From JAGIBJ01 sp032119795 (GTDB taxonomy: Bacteria > Actinomycetota > Thermoleophilia > Solirubrobacterales > Solirubrobacteraceae), in NCBI GenBank assembly GCA_032119795.1, contig JAUMFO010000004.1:394288-458287 (forward strand): a stretch of 64,000 bases of DNA, read 5' to 3'. Made by a program: the position numbers and the translations under genes. The notes under the pieces were generated by a model. The model saw only the letters and a list, made by a program, of their open reading frames with translations, searched no databases and was not told where the DNA came from. Numbering within the stretch: position 1 is the first letter of the stretch; each line of letters begins with the position of its first letter. This document shows positions 53,766 to 61,288 of the stretch, piece after piece.

Positions 53766-54592
53766 TGGCGCCGACCGCCTTCGAGCGGACCACCGCCATC
53801 GCCGCCCTTGGCGACGGCCGCTACGCCTGCGACTTCGACAACGGCTGGTCCACCGCCGCCGGCATCAACGGCGGCATCCTGATGGCGACGATGATCCGCG
53901 CCCTGTCGGCCGAGACGGGCGCCGATCGCTCCCCGCGCTCGCTGCAGGTGCAGTTCATGCGACCGCCCAAGCCGGGCCCGGCTGAGGTGCAGATCGAGAT
54001 CATCCGCGCCGGCAAGCGCGCCACCAACGCCCGCGTACGCGTCACCCAAGCGGGCGAGCTGATGGTCGAGGGCCTGGCGACGTCGTTCACCAATGACCTT
54101 GACGTCGTCGGCAACTGGTCGCCGCTGCTGCCCGACGTCCCCGGCGTCGGCACCCTGGAGCCGCACGAGGTGGACCCGCGCCACCCGCCGATCGGCAACC
54201 ACGTGGCCTTTCGCCCCTGCATCGGCCCGCTGCCCTTCACCGGCGCGGCCCTGGAACCCGGCGAGCCGGCCCGCACCGGAGGCTGGCTGGAGCTCCGCGA
54301 CCCCTCGCCGGTGGAACCGGCGCTCGCCGCGTTCTTCATCGACGCCTGGTGGCCCGCCGCGCTCGGCCCGATCACCGAACTCTCGATGAACCCAACCGTC
54401 GAACTCTCGCTGCAGTTCCGCACGGCCATCCCGCCCGAGGGCCTCCCGCACCAGCCGCTCCTGCTCGACGTGCGCACCGAAGCGTCGATCGAGGGGCTCG
54501 TCGACGAACACGCCCGGCTCTTCACCGCCGACGGCACCCTGCTCGCCGCGGCCGTGCAGATGGCAATCACGCGCCGCATGCCCGCGGCGTAG
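53765..54592 (+). CDS. Acyl-CoA thioesterase-like double hot-dog protein
   Basis: The 275-residue protein fits a TesB/PaaI-type double hot-dog. The first half has GWSTAAGINGGILMATMIRAL then LQVQFMRPPKPG. The second half repeats the pattern with FRTAIPPEG and EASIEGLVDEHARLFTADGTLLAAAVQ, ending like hot-dog strands. It probably hydrolyses an acyl-CoA thioester. It is translationally coupled to folB inside the folate operon, but no folate role is known to me. Confidence 0.78.
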   Translation: MAPTAFERTTAIAALGDGRYACDFDNGWSTAAGINGGILMATMIRALSAETGADRSPRSLQVQFMRPPKPGPAEVQIEIIRAGKRATNARVRVTQAGELMVEGLATSFTNDLDVVGNWSPLLPDVPGVGTLEPHEVDPRHPPIGNHVAFRPCIGPLPFTGAALEPGEPARTGGWLELRDPSPVEPALAAFFIDAWWPAALGPITELSMNPTVELSLQFRTAIPPEGLPHQPLLLDVRTEASIEGLVDEHARLFTADGTLLAAAVQMAITRRMPAA

Positions 54593-54630
54593 CCGCGCCC
54601 CGCCGAAAACCTTCACTAGTGTCACCGGCG

Positions 54631-55236
54631 ATGGCCCCGAAGCTGATCGTCCCCTTCAAGCACGGCGTCTCCTGGGTTCAGGACGAGTGGATGGCGCGCG
54701 CCTCGCACGCCCTCGCCTCGGACGGCAAGGTATGGCTGATCGACCCCGTCGACGAGCCCGAGGCGATCGAACAGGCCGTCCAGCTCGGCGAAATCGTCGG
54801 CGTGATCCAGTTGCTGGATCGCCACCCGCGCGCCTGCCGCAAGCTGGCCGATCACTACGACGTGCCGCTGCACCGCCTCCCGGACGAGCTCCCCGGCACG
54901 CCATTTCAGGTGTTCTCGGTCGTCCGCGCCAAACACTGGCAGGAGCGGGCGATCTGGTGGCCGGATACGGGCACGCTCGTCGTCGCCGAGACGCTCGGCA
55001 CCAACGAATACTTCGCCCTCAGCAGCAAGACGCCCGTCGGCGTGCACCCGATGCTCCGCGGCTTCGTGAAGACCAAAGTCGGCGACCATCTGCCCGTCCA
55101 GCACCTGCTCGTCGGCCATGGCGCGCCCGTCCACGAGCACGCCGCCGAGGCGATCGCCGGCGCCTACGAGCACCGCGTCCGCGACCTGCTGATGCTGCCC
55201 AAGGGCCTCAAGGCCTTCCTGCCCAAGCGATCATGA
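54631..55236 (+). CDS. Unknown protein, metallo-beta-lactamase-like fold suspected
   Basis: The protein has 201 residues from ATG 54631. Weak cues suggest an MBL fold: GVIQLLDRHPRACRKLADHY in the place of the HxHxDH segment, TLVVAETLGTNEYF, and a terminal HLLVGHGAPVHEHAAEAI like the late GH motif. The full metal-binding set is missing, so it is likely not a classical hydrolase. It overlaps folK by 4 bp (ATGA) and sits between a thioesterase and folK. Confidence 0.6.
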   Translation: MAPKLIVPFKHGVSWVQDEWMARASHALASDGKVWLIDPVDEPEAIEQAVQLGEIVGVIQLLDRHPRACRKLADHYDVPLHRLPDELPGTPFQVFSVVRAKHWQERAIWWPDTGTLVVAETLGTNEYFALSSKTPVGVHPMLRGFVKTKVGDHLPVQHLLVGHGAPVHEHAAEAIAGAYEHRVRDLLMLPKGLKAFLPKRS

Positions 55237-55757
55237 GCGGGACGCGCGGATTTCTCGGGCTCGGCTCCAACGTCGGCGATCGCCGCGCCGAGCTGCAAGC
55301 GGCCGTCGACCTGCTGCCTGCCCACGGCGTGCGGGTCACCCGCAGCTCGTCGACCTACGACACCGACCCCGTCGGAGACGTTCTCGACCAAGCGTCGTTC
55401 CTCAACGCCTGCATCGAGATCGAGACCGACCTGGGCCCCATCGGGCTTCTCGACGCCTGCAAAGCCGTCGAGCGTGAACGGGGACGCGCGCACGAATCCT
55501 CACCCGACTACGTCCACCATGGGCCCCGCGCTATCGACGTCGACCTGCTGCTGCTCGGCGACGAGGCGTTCGCCCATGAGCGCCTCACGCTCCCGCACCC
55601 ACAGGTCACCGCGAGGCGCTTCGTGCTCGTCCCGCTGCTCGAACTCGACCTCGAGCTCCGCACCCCAGACGGCGCCTCACTGGCCGACGCGCTAGCGCAG
55701 CTTCCGCTCGACGAGGGCGTGCGCCGCGAGGGTGCACCGCTGCACGTCACCGCCTGA
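55233..55757 (+). CDS. folK: 2-amino-4-hydroxy-6-hydroxymethyldihydropteridine pyrophosphokinase
   Basis: This 174-residue HPPK begins with FLGLGSNVGDRRAEL. It has SSTYDTDPVGD, FLNACIEIETDL and the PRAIDVDLLLLGD motif whose aspartates bind magnesium. LPHPQVTARRFVLVPLLEL completes the pattern. It pyrophosphorylates the FolB product to feed FolP. Its start overlaps the upstream gene by 4 bp. It ends the fol operon segment. Confidence 0.95.
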   Translation: MSGTRGFLGLGSNVGDRRAELQAAVDLLPAHGVRVTRSSSTYDTDPVGDVLDQASFLNACIEIETDLGPIGLLDACKAVERERGRAHESSPDYVHHGPRAIDVDLLLLGDEAFAHERLTLPHPQVTARRFVLVPLLELDLELRTPDGASLADALAQLPLDEGVRREGAPLHVTA

Positions 55758-55825
55758 CTCGGCGTCCACGAGCGCGCTACGGTCAGACTCAAGCTGGGCG
55801 CCCATTGCGCCGAGCAGATGACCGA

Positions 55826-57397
55826 ATGGTCCGCGCCTTCCGCCTTCGACTCAGCCCCCGCATGCTTGCTCGGGGCTCCGCCTACGCCATGGCGACGATC
55901 GCGCTGGCACCCTCGAGCACCGCGCTCGCCTCGGCGACCGCGCCAGGGCCCGCAGGGCTCCCGGCCCCCGGCCCGCAGGGACGCATCGTCGGCGGCGCAC
56001 CGACCAACATCCGCACGGTTCCGTGGCAGGTCAGCGTGTGGTCGCGCGGCGGCCCGGATGGCGGCTTTGACTGCGGTGGCTCGATCATCGCGGCGAACAC
56101 GATCGTCACGGCCGCGCACTGCGTCGACGGAGCGCAGATCGGTGACGACCCCAACGAAGGCGGTCTCGGGATCGACGCGGGGATCTCGCACCTCACGCGC
56201 GACGCCCTCGGAGACAACTTCCAAGACAGCGTGGTGGAGTCGGCCCGCATCCACCCGCAGTGGACGCCCGCCTACGTCCGCACCGCCGGCGACCTCGCGG
56301 TGCTGACGATCGACCCGCCGCTCGTGCTCGACGGCGCCACCACCAAAGCGATTGCGTTGCCGCCCGATCAGCCGATCGGCGACGAGCCGCTGTTCGTCGG
56401 CGCGTCCGTGATCGTGAGCGGCTTCGGGCGCCAGCTTGGCGGTGAGGCGCCCAGTGGCGAACTCTTCGCGCTCGACGCCGTCATCGACTACCCGACCGTT
56501 TGCCCGGGCGACGACAACGCCGCGGCCCTGTGTGCCCGCACGCCGGCCGGCGCCGCATGCTCGGGCGATAGCGGCGGCCCGTTGGCCACGCGCACCAACC
56601 CGCCGGTCCTCATCGGGGTGGTGAGCAACGGCCCAAGCGGCTGCCCGCCCGGCGAGGGGGAGAGCTACGTGAATCTTGCCGTCCCGGAGAACCGCCGGTT
56701 CCTCGCCGGCTCGGCAAACCCGCCGATTGCGCCCCGCCAGACGGCCGAGCTGTCGTTTGGATCGTCGGGCGGTGTGCCGCTCGTCGGGCAGCCGTTCTTT
56801 TGCAGCGCCAGCTTCAACGGCAGCCCGTCGCTGCGCTGGACGATCAAGTCCGACGCCGGGGTCGTCGTCGCCAGCACGACCGGGAGTGGGCCGATCTCCT
56901 ACCGCCCGACCGAGGCCGACGTCGGCCATGAACTCAGCTGCGTCGTGACGGCCTCCAACGCCGGCGGCGTGGCCGTCGCCGGTCCGGCGGTCACGCCCGG
57001 GCCGATTCAGCGCCCACGCGCGCAGGACCCGACTCGGCCGCAGACGCAGACGCCGTTCCGTCTGGGCGAAGCCGTCCTGACGGCCACCGCGGCGAAGACG
57101 ATCAAACGCGGCAAGGTGCTGCTGGTGAGCGTGAAGCTCACCAACCTGTTTGGCACCGCGGAGACGGGCACCGTGTGCGTGAAGCAGGGCGCCGCCAAAC
57201 CCAAGTGCGTCGCGCCGGATCTCAAGACGCTGGCAGAGACCACCCTCGCCTTCCGGTTCCGGATCGCCAAGCGCACGAGGGCGAAGTCCCTGCAGACGTT
57301 CGCCGTGACGGCCACGCTGGCCGGCCGCAACCCCAATAGCGGCCGGGTCGAGCAGGTCAGCCGGTCGACGGCCGTGCGAGCGCGCGTCAGCCGCTAA
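55826..57397 (+). CDS. Secreted trypsin-like serine protease with C-terminal beta domains
   Basis: The protein has 523 residues. A signal peptide (~1-37) precedes an RIVGGAP activation site, so the zymogen is cut before IVGG as in trypsin. The catalytic triad is His in TAAHC, Asp in DLAVL and Ser in CSGDSGGP. Two further beta domains (~300-400 Ig-like, ~420-520 with VKLTNLFGTAETGTVCVKQ) may bind cell wall or substrate. The ATG at 55826 was preferred to a TTG at 55805. It likely acts in nutrient or envelope proteolysis. Confidence 0.9.
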   Translation: MVRAFRLRLSPRMLARGSAYAMATIALAPSSTALASATAPGPAGLPAPGPQGRIVGGAPTNIRTVPWQVSVWSRGGPDGGFDCGGSIIAANTIVTAAHCVDGAQIGDDPNEGGLGIDAGISHLTRDALGDNFQDSVVESARIHPQWTPAYVRTAGDLAVLTIDPPLVLDGATTKAIALPPDQPIGDEPLFVGASVIVSGFGRQLGGEAPSGELFALDAVIDYPTVCPGDDNAAALCARTPAGAACSGDSGGPLATRTNPPVLIGVVSNGPSGCPPGEGESYVNLAVPENRRFLAGSANPPIAPRQTAELSFGSSGGVPLVGQPFFCSASFNGSPSLRWTIKSDAGVVVASTTGSGPISYRPTEADVGHELSCVVTASNAGGVAVAGPAVTPGPIQRPRAQDPTRPQTQTPFRLGEAVLTATAAKTIKRGKVLLVSVKLTNLFGTAETGTVCVKQGAAKPKCVAPDLKTLAETTLAFRFRIAKRTRAKSLQTFAVTATLAGRNPNSGRVEQVSRSTAVRARVSR

Positions 57398-57404
57398 CCG
57401 TCCA

Positions 57405-57426
57405 CCGGCGGCACCGGCGCCGCCGG
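57405..57426. terminator. Hairpin between convergent protease and GST genes
   Basis: CCGGCGGC and its exact complement flank an ACCGGC loop in the 36-bp gap between the two stops. It probably stops both transcripts. Confidence 0.5.
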
Positions 57427-57433
57427 CAGCGAC

Positions 57434-58177
57434 TCAGCCGCGAACGGCCAGCTCGATCAGCTCCGGCGAGAGGGCGCCGGCGGGTACGCGGCCCGGTGAG
57501 GGCGGCAGCCAGCGGGCGATCTCGCGGGCGTGGGGGTGGGCGTCGATCAGTGGGCGCAGGTCGTCGATGGAGCGCAGCAGCTGCAGGCTCGCGCCGATCT
57601 GCAGGTCGGCGCCCGTCGGCAGGTTGGTGCCGAACGCGCCGGCGGCGTGGAACTCCTCGATCTGGTCGAACATCGACGGCAGCGCCGCGGCATGCTCGCG
57701 GACGCGCTCGGGCGTGATCGCGTTGATCCGGCGCTCACCGGCGACCACGACCGGGGCGAACAGCCGCACCAGGATCCGCGGCATGCCCGGCAGTTTGCTG
57801 CCCGCCTGGAACGACGCCAGCGCCCCGGGGTTGCCGGCGATTGCCGTCCACAGCAGGCGCCGCGCGGCCATCTGAAGCACCTCGTCGCCCCAGCGCTCGG
57901 CCTCCTCGATCGCCTGGATGTGTTCGCGCGGGTACAGCGGCGGATCGGGCTGGATCGCTTCCAAGCGCTGCATGATCGTCCGCGAGCCGCGTACCACCTC
58001 GCCGCCGTCGAGCACCAGCACTGGAATGTGGCGGTAGCCGAAGCGGATCTTCGCGATCGGGGCTTGGAACGGCGGCAGGTACTCGACGAGTTTCACGTCG
58101 ATGCCTTTGAGCTCCAGCGCGCGCAGGACCGCGGCGCACGGGTGAGAACCGTTGATCACGTGAAGCGTGTGGCGCAT
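57434..58177 (-). CDS. Glutathione S-transferase-fold protein
   Basis: This 247-residue protein has an N-terminal thioredoxin fold (MRHTLHVINGSHPCAAVLRALELKG) with the IPVLVLDGGEVVRGSRTIMQRL segment. The Pro and Arg/Ser of that segment are the GSH-site pattern. A helical C-terminal domain follows. The NGSHPC stretch, with Cys rather than Ser/Tyr, suggests a redox or mycothiol-using relative. ATG 58177 with GGTGG upstream was chosen over GTG 58186. A strong palindrome lies 27 bp upstream. Confidence 0.82.
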   Translation of the reverse strand: MRHTLHVINGSHPCAAVLRALELKGIDVKLVEYLPPFQAPIAKIRFGYRHIPVLVLDGGEVVRGSRTIMQRLEAIQPDPPLYPREHIQAIEEAERWGDEVLQMAARRLLWTAIAGNPGALASFQAGSKLPGMPRILVRLFAPVVVAGERRINAITPERVREHAAALPSMFDQIEEFHAAGAFGTNLPTGADLQIGASLQLLRSIDDLRPLIDAHPHAREIARWLPPSPGRVPAGALSPELIELAVRG

Positions 58178-58204
58178 GGACGCCACCGTAACACGATTTC
58201 GCGC

Positions 58205-58225
58205 TAACTGACCACTGGTCAGTTA
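58205..58225. promoter_or_regulatory. 21-bp near-perfect palindrome, TetR-type operator candidate
   Basis: TAACTGACCA-C-TGGTCAGTTA has 10-bp perfect arms around one base. It lies between the divergent GST and PAP2 genes, nearer the GST start. The TGACCA/TGGTCA half-sites are typical of TetR-family operators. No regulator gene is next to it. Confidence 0.6.
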
Positions 58226-58330
58226 TGCCGCTTCGGGTTGGGCTTGGGGCGACGGTCGGCGTTGACCTGGTGGGCGGCGCTGATCTGGCGGTCGGTGTTG
58301 ACCTGGCGGCCGGTGCGTCACGATGGGGGC

Positions 58331-58999
58331 GTGGGCAACTCCTCCACTCGTGATCTGCGCCGTGCGCTCGCGGTCGTGGCGGGGCTGTGCGTCCTTGGGG
58401 TGCTGGCGCTGCGACTGTGGCTGAAGTGGGTTGGCCCGCTGCCGGGTGATCGCTGGGCCCAGTACCACGTGGAGGCGCTCACGCTGATGGAGCCGTGGCG
58501 CGACTTCGGCACGTTCTTCTCCGTCATCGGTGGACCGCCGGTGGCGTTCATCTCCGGTTGCGTGGCGTTGTGGTTTGCGTGGCGGGCGGGCGGCGTGTTG
58601 GCGGCCGCGTTCGTGGCGATCGCTTGCTTGGGCGTGATTGCCAACATGGTGCTGAAGGTGCTTTCGGGGCCGACGCCGTTGATGTTCGAGAAGTACGGCG
58701 CGTCGGTCGAGGGGCTGAACTATCCGAGCGGGCACACCGTGTATGGCGTGGCGATGTTTGGGTCGCTGGCGTGGTTGGCGTGGGGGCATGGCCGCAGAGA
58801 TGTTGCGGCGGTGTTCATCGCCTTGCTCTTGGGCATGGGGCCGTTCAGGGTGATTGCAGACGCCCACTTCGTCAGCGACGTGGTCGCCGGGTACTTGGCG
58901 GGGTTTGCCTGGCTGCTCTTCGCTGCACTGCTTACCGGTGCGGGCGGGGTGTCCCCCGGCCTGAGAATTGGGCGTTCTTTCGCCCGCAACAGCACTTAG
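58331..58999 (+). CDS. PAP2-family phosphatase-like membrane protein
   Basis: The protein has 222 residues and about five or six membrane helices. Motif 2 is PSGHT near residue 136. Motif 3 is R-x5-H-x3-D (FRVIADAHFVSD) near 174-185. Motif 1 (KxxxxxxRP) is altered to KVLSGPTP, lacking the Arg. Family members dephosphorylate lipid or undecaprenyl phosphates in the membrane. The altered motif may lower or change activity. GTG 58331 is the likely start; an in-frame extension upstream runs through three 18-bp repeats. Confidence 0.78.
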   Translation: MGNSSTRDLRRALAVVAGLCVLGVLALRLWLKWVGPLPGDRWAQYHVEALTLMEPWRDFGTFFSVIGGPPVAFISGCVALWFAWRAGGVLAAAFVAIACLGVIANMVLKVLSGPTPLMFEKYGASVEGLNYPSGHTVYGVAMFGSLAWLAWGHGRRDVAAVFIALLLGMGPFRVIADAHFVSDVVAGYLAGFAWLLFAALLTGAGGVSPGLRIGRSFARNST

Positions 59000-59008
59000 T
59001 GTGATCCC

Positions 59009-59104
59009 GTGCACTTGGGACGCATTACAGGACTGGCGACTGCGGTCGCCGTTGCTGCGGTTGCCTGGGCGAGTTTCGCCTTGTTGGCCGTCGAGCTCAT
59101 CTAA
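59009..59104 (+). CDS. Putative 31-residue membrane peptide
   Basis: GTG 59009 to TAA 59104 encodes a 31-residue peptide that is one hydrophobic helix (LATAVAVAAVAWASFALLAV) with a basic start. It begins 10 bp after the PAP2 stop and ends 54 bp before coaX. No recognised family. It could be a real small membrane protein or chance; the helix is clean but no strong ribosome site is seen. Confidence 0.35.
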   Translation: MHLGRITGLATAVAVAAVAWASFALLAVELI

Positions 59105-59158
59105 GCCTGGGTCGAGCAGGGTCGACTCACCGGGGCCGCGCTGAGTCATACTCAGGCG

Positions 59159-59926
59159 GTGCTTCTGGTCGTCGACGTCGGCAACACTCAGACCCATTTT
59201 GGGACGTACCGGGGCGACGAACTCGTCGAGCATTGGCGTATGGCCACGGTGCGCCAGGCGACGGCCGATCAGCTGGGTGCGTCGCTGCGGTCGTTGTTGC
59301 GGCTGCGCGGGGTGGAGCTGTCGGAGCTCAAAGGCTCGATTGTGTCGTCGACGGTGCCCGAGCTCGCGCCCGAGTGGGTGCAGGTCGGCGAGCGCTACCT
59401 CAGCCATGAGACGGTCGTCGTCGGCCCGGGCGTGAAGACGGGGATGCAGATCCGCCTCGACAATCCGCGCGAGCTCGGTGCCGACCGGCTCGTCAATGCC
59501 GTCGCCGCGTATGACCGCGTGAAGGCGGCCTGTGTCGTCGTCGACTTCGGTACGGCGATCACGTATGACGTCGTCTCCGAGGAGGGTGAGCACCTGGGTG
59601 GCTTGATCCAGCCGGGCGTGGAGATCTCACTCGAGGCGCTCTCGGAGCGGGGCGCGAAGTTGCCGAAGATCGATCTGTTGCCGCCGCGTACGGTGATCGG
59701 CAAGTCGACGGTTGAGGCGATTCGCGGCGGCGTTCTTTATGGGTATTCGTCGGCGGTCGACGGGATCGTTGGGCGGATCCGCGCGGAGCTTGGGTCGAAC
59801 GTCCACACGATTGCGACCGGCGGGCTGGCTGGCGTCGTGGTGCCGTTCTGCGAGTCGATCGACGAGATCGACCCGGATCTCACGCTGCGCGGCCTCTATT
59901 TGATCTGGCATAAGCAGGACCGTTGA
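59159..59926 (+). CDS. coaX: Type III pantothenate kinase
   Basis: This 255-residue enzyme of the ASKHA fold performs the first step of CoA synthesis. LVVDVGNTQTHFG holds the phosphate-binding Asp. ELGADRLVNAVAAY is the pantothenate/dimer motif. VVVDFGTAITYDVV and IATGGLAG complete the ATP site. The length is typical. GTG 59159 starts just after a CTGAG-N5-CTCAG inverted repeat at 59140-59154. The stop overlaps the TTG start of the phosphatase by 4 bp. CoaX commonly lies in the actinobacterial fol/pan region. Confidence 0.94.
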   Translation: MLLVVDVGNTQTHFGTYRGDELVEHWRMATVRQATADQLGASLRSLLRLRGVELSELKGSIVSSTVPELAPEWVQVGERYLSHETVVVGPGVKTGMQIRLDNPRELGADRLVNAVAAYDRVKAACVVVDFGTAITYDVVSEEGEHLGGLIQPGVEISLEALSERGAKLPKIDLLPPRTVIGKSTVEAIRGGVLYGYSSAVDGIVGRIRAELGSNVHTIATGGLAGVVVPFCESIDEIDPDLTLRGLYLIWHKQDR

Positions 59927-60681
59927 TCGATCTGCACTGCCACTTGTTGCCGGGCATCGACGATGGCCCGGCGGATGCCGCCGCCTCGATCGAGCAGGCG
60001 CGGCTGCATGTGGCGGCGGGCGTGAAGACGGTGGTGTGCACGCCGCATGTGAGCCACAGCCATCGCAATTCGGCGGCGGGGATCGCTGAGGCGACGGCGG
60101 CGCTGCGTGAGACGTTGGGTGCGGCGGGCGTGCCGTTGTTGGTGGCGCCGGGCGCTGAGGTGTCGTTGTCGCGGGCGATCGAGCTCGACGATCACGAGCT
60201 GGCTGCTTTGCATCTCGGCGGTGGGCCGTGGGTGTTGTTGGAGCCGCCGTTGGGTTCTGAGGTGCCGCGGTTGGCGCAGATGGTGGCGGGGATTCAGTCT
60301 CGTGGGCACCAGGTGCTGATCGCCCACCCCGAGCGTTGCTCGGCGTTCCATCACGATTCGGCGTTGCTCGGCGAGCTCGTTCGCGCGGGTGCGGCCGCCC
60401 AGGTGACGGCCGCTTCGCTGACGGGTCAGTTTGGACGCACGGTCCAGAAGCTCGCGATGGGCATGGTTGAGGCGGAGCTCGTGCATGTGATCGCCAGCGA
60501 CGCCCATGATCCCGTCCGCCGCGGCCCCGGTCTCGCCGAGCCCTTGGCTGCCGCTGGACTCGAGGGCCTGACCGAGTGGGCGTGCGCCGCCGTCCCCGCG
60601 GCGATGCTGGCGGGAGAGCCGCTGCCGCCCCGGCCTGCGGGCGTCGGCAAGCAGCGCCGCAAGGGCTTCTTCCGGCGCTAG
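59923..60681 (+). CDS. CpsB/YwqE-type PHP-family tyrosine phosphatase
   Basis: This 252-residue PHP protein starts with IDLHCHLLPGIDDGP, the metal motif of CpsB/YwqE phosphatases. TPHVSHSH, an IAHPERCSAF motif and IASDAHDP supply the other metal ligands. Known members dephosphorylate capsule-regulating tyrosine kinases. No BY-kinase gene is in the window. The TTG start overlaps the coaX stop (TTGA), so it is coupled to coaX. The basic tail KQRRKGFFRR is unusual. Confidence 0.9.
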   Translation: MIDLHCHLLPGIDDGPADAAASIEQARLHVAAGVKTVVCTPHVSHSHRNSAAGIAEATAALRETLGAAGVPLLVAPGAEVSLSRAIELDDHELAALHLGGGPWVLLEPPLGSEVPRLAQMVAGIQSRGHQVLIAHPERCSAFHHDSALLGELVRAGAAAQVTAASLTGQFGRTVQKLAMGMVEAELVHVIASDAHDPVRRGPGLAEPLAAAGLEGLTEWACAAVPAAMLAGEPLPPRPAGVGKQRRKGFFRR

Positions 60682-60934
60682 CGCGGGGCCTTTGGCGGGT
60701 TGCGCGGAGGCGCTGGGTCAGGCGCGGATTGCGCGGGCGCGTGGAGTGCCGGTCTTCGGCGATGGGGCCGTGGGCCCGGTAGTGATCGGCGAGGGCGGAG
60801 CAGGTGCGAGCGCGGCAGGCTTGTCGTCGCCTGAGCGGGCGGGCGGGCCGCAGCCGCTCGGGCCCGCGGGTCTGGCCACTGGCGATGGCATCGGTGACCG
60901 GCCGGGGCGGGAGGCAAAAGGGCTGTTTTCGGCT

Positions 60935-61119
60935 GCAACCAGCAGAGGTTGCGGATCCGACTGTTTGTGCGCCAAAGCGCAACCATTCACGGTTGCCGAA
61001 CGGCGCAACCTCTGGGGGTTGCAGGTCCGGTGCAACTGCTGGGGGTTGCGCCGATCGGCAACCTGGAGAGGTTGCGGAATGGGAGGTTGGTGCGCCAAAC
61101 GGCAACCTCTGGTGGTTGC
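60935..61119 (+). repeat. Family 3 hairpin array B (six GCAACC-N6-GGTTGC units)
   Basis: Units lie at 60935-60952, 60979-60996, 61005-61022, 61032-61049 (GCAACT, giving a T·G pair), 61058-61075 and 61102-61119. The first three and their flanks match the reverse complement of array A at 53.1 kb with only scattered changes. The 607-bp gap 60682-61288 has no credible gene; besides this array it holds GC-rich tandem repeats of TTGCTGCGCTGGCGCG at about 61210-61280. Confidence 0.88.
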
Positions 61120-61288
61120 AGCTAGAAACGGCCGAAACTGCCGCCAGCCCCACAGGGTCCGTTGGGCGGCTGGGGCCCCTCAGGCTTGGGCGCTGCCGGC
61201 TGCTGGCGCGTGGGTGCGCCGCCGCCCCTTGCTGCGCTGGCGCGCCGCCCCTTGCGCCGCCCTTGCTGCGCTGGCGCGCGTGGGCGCT

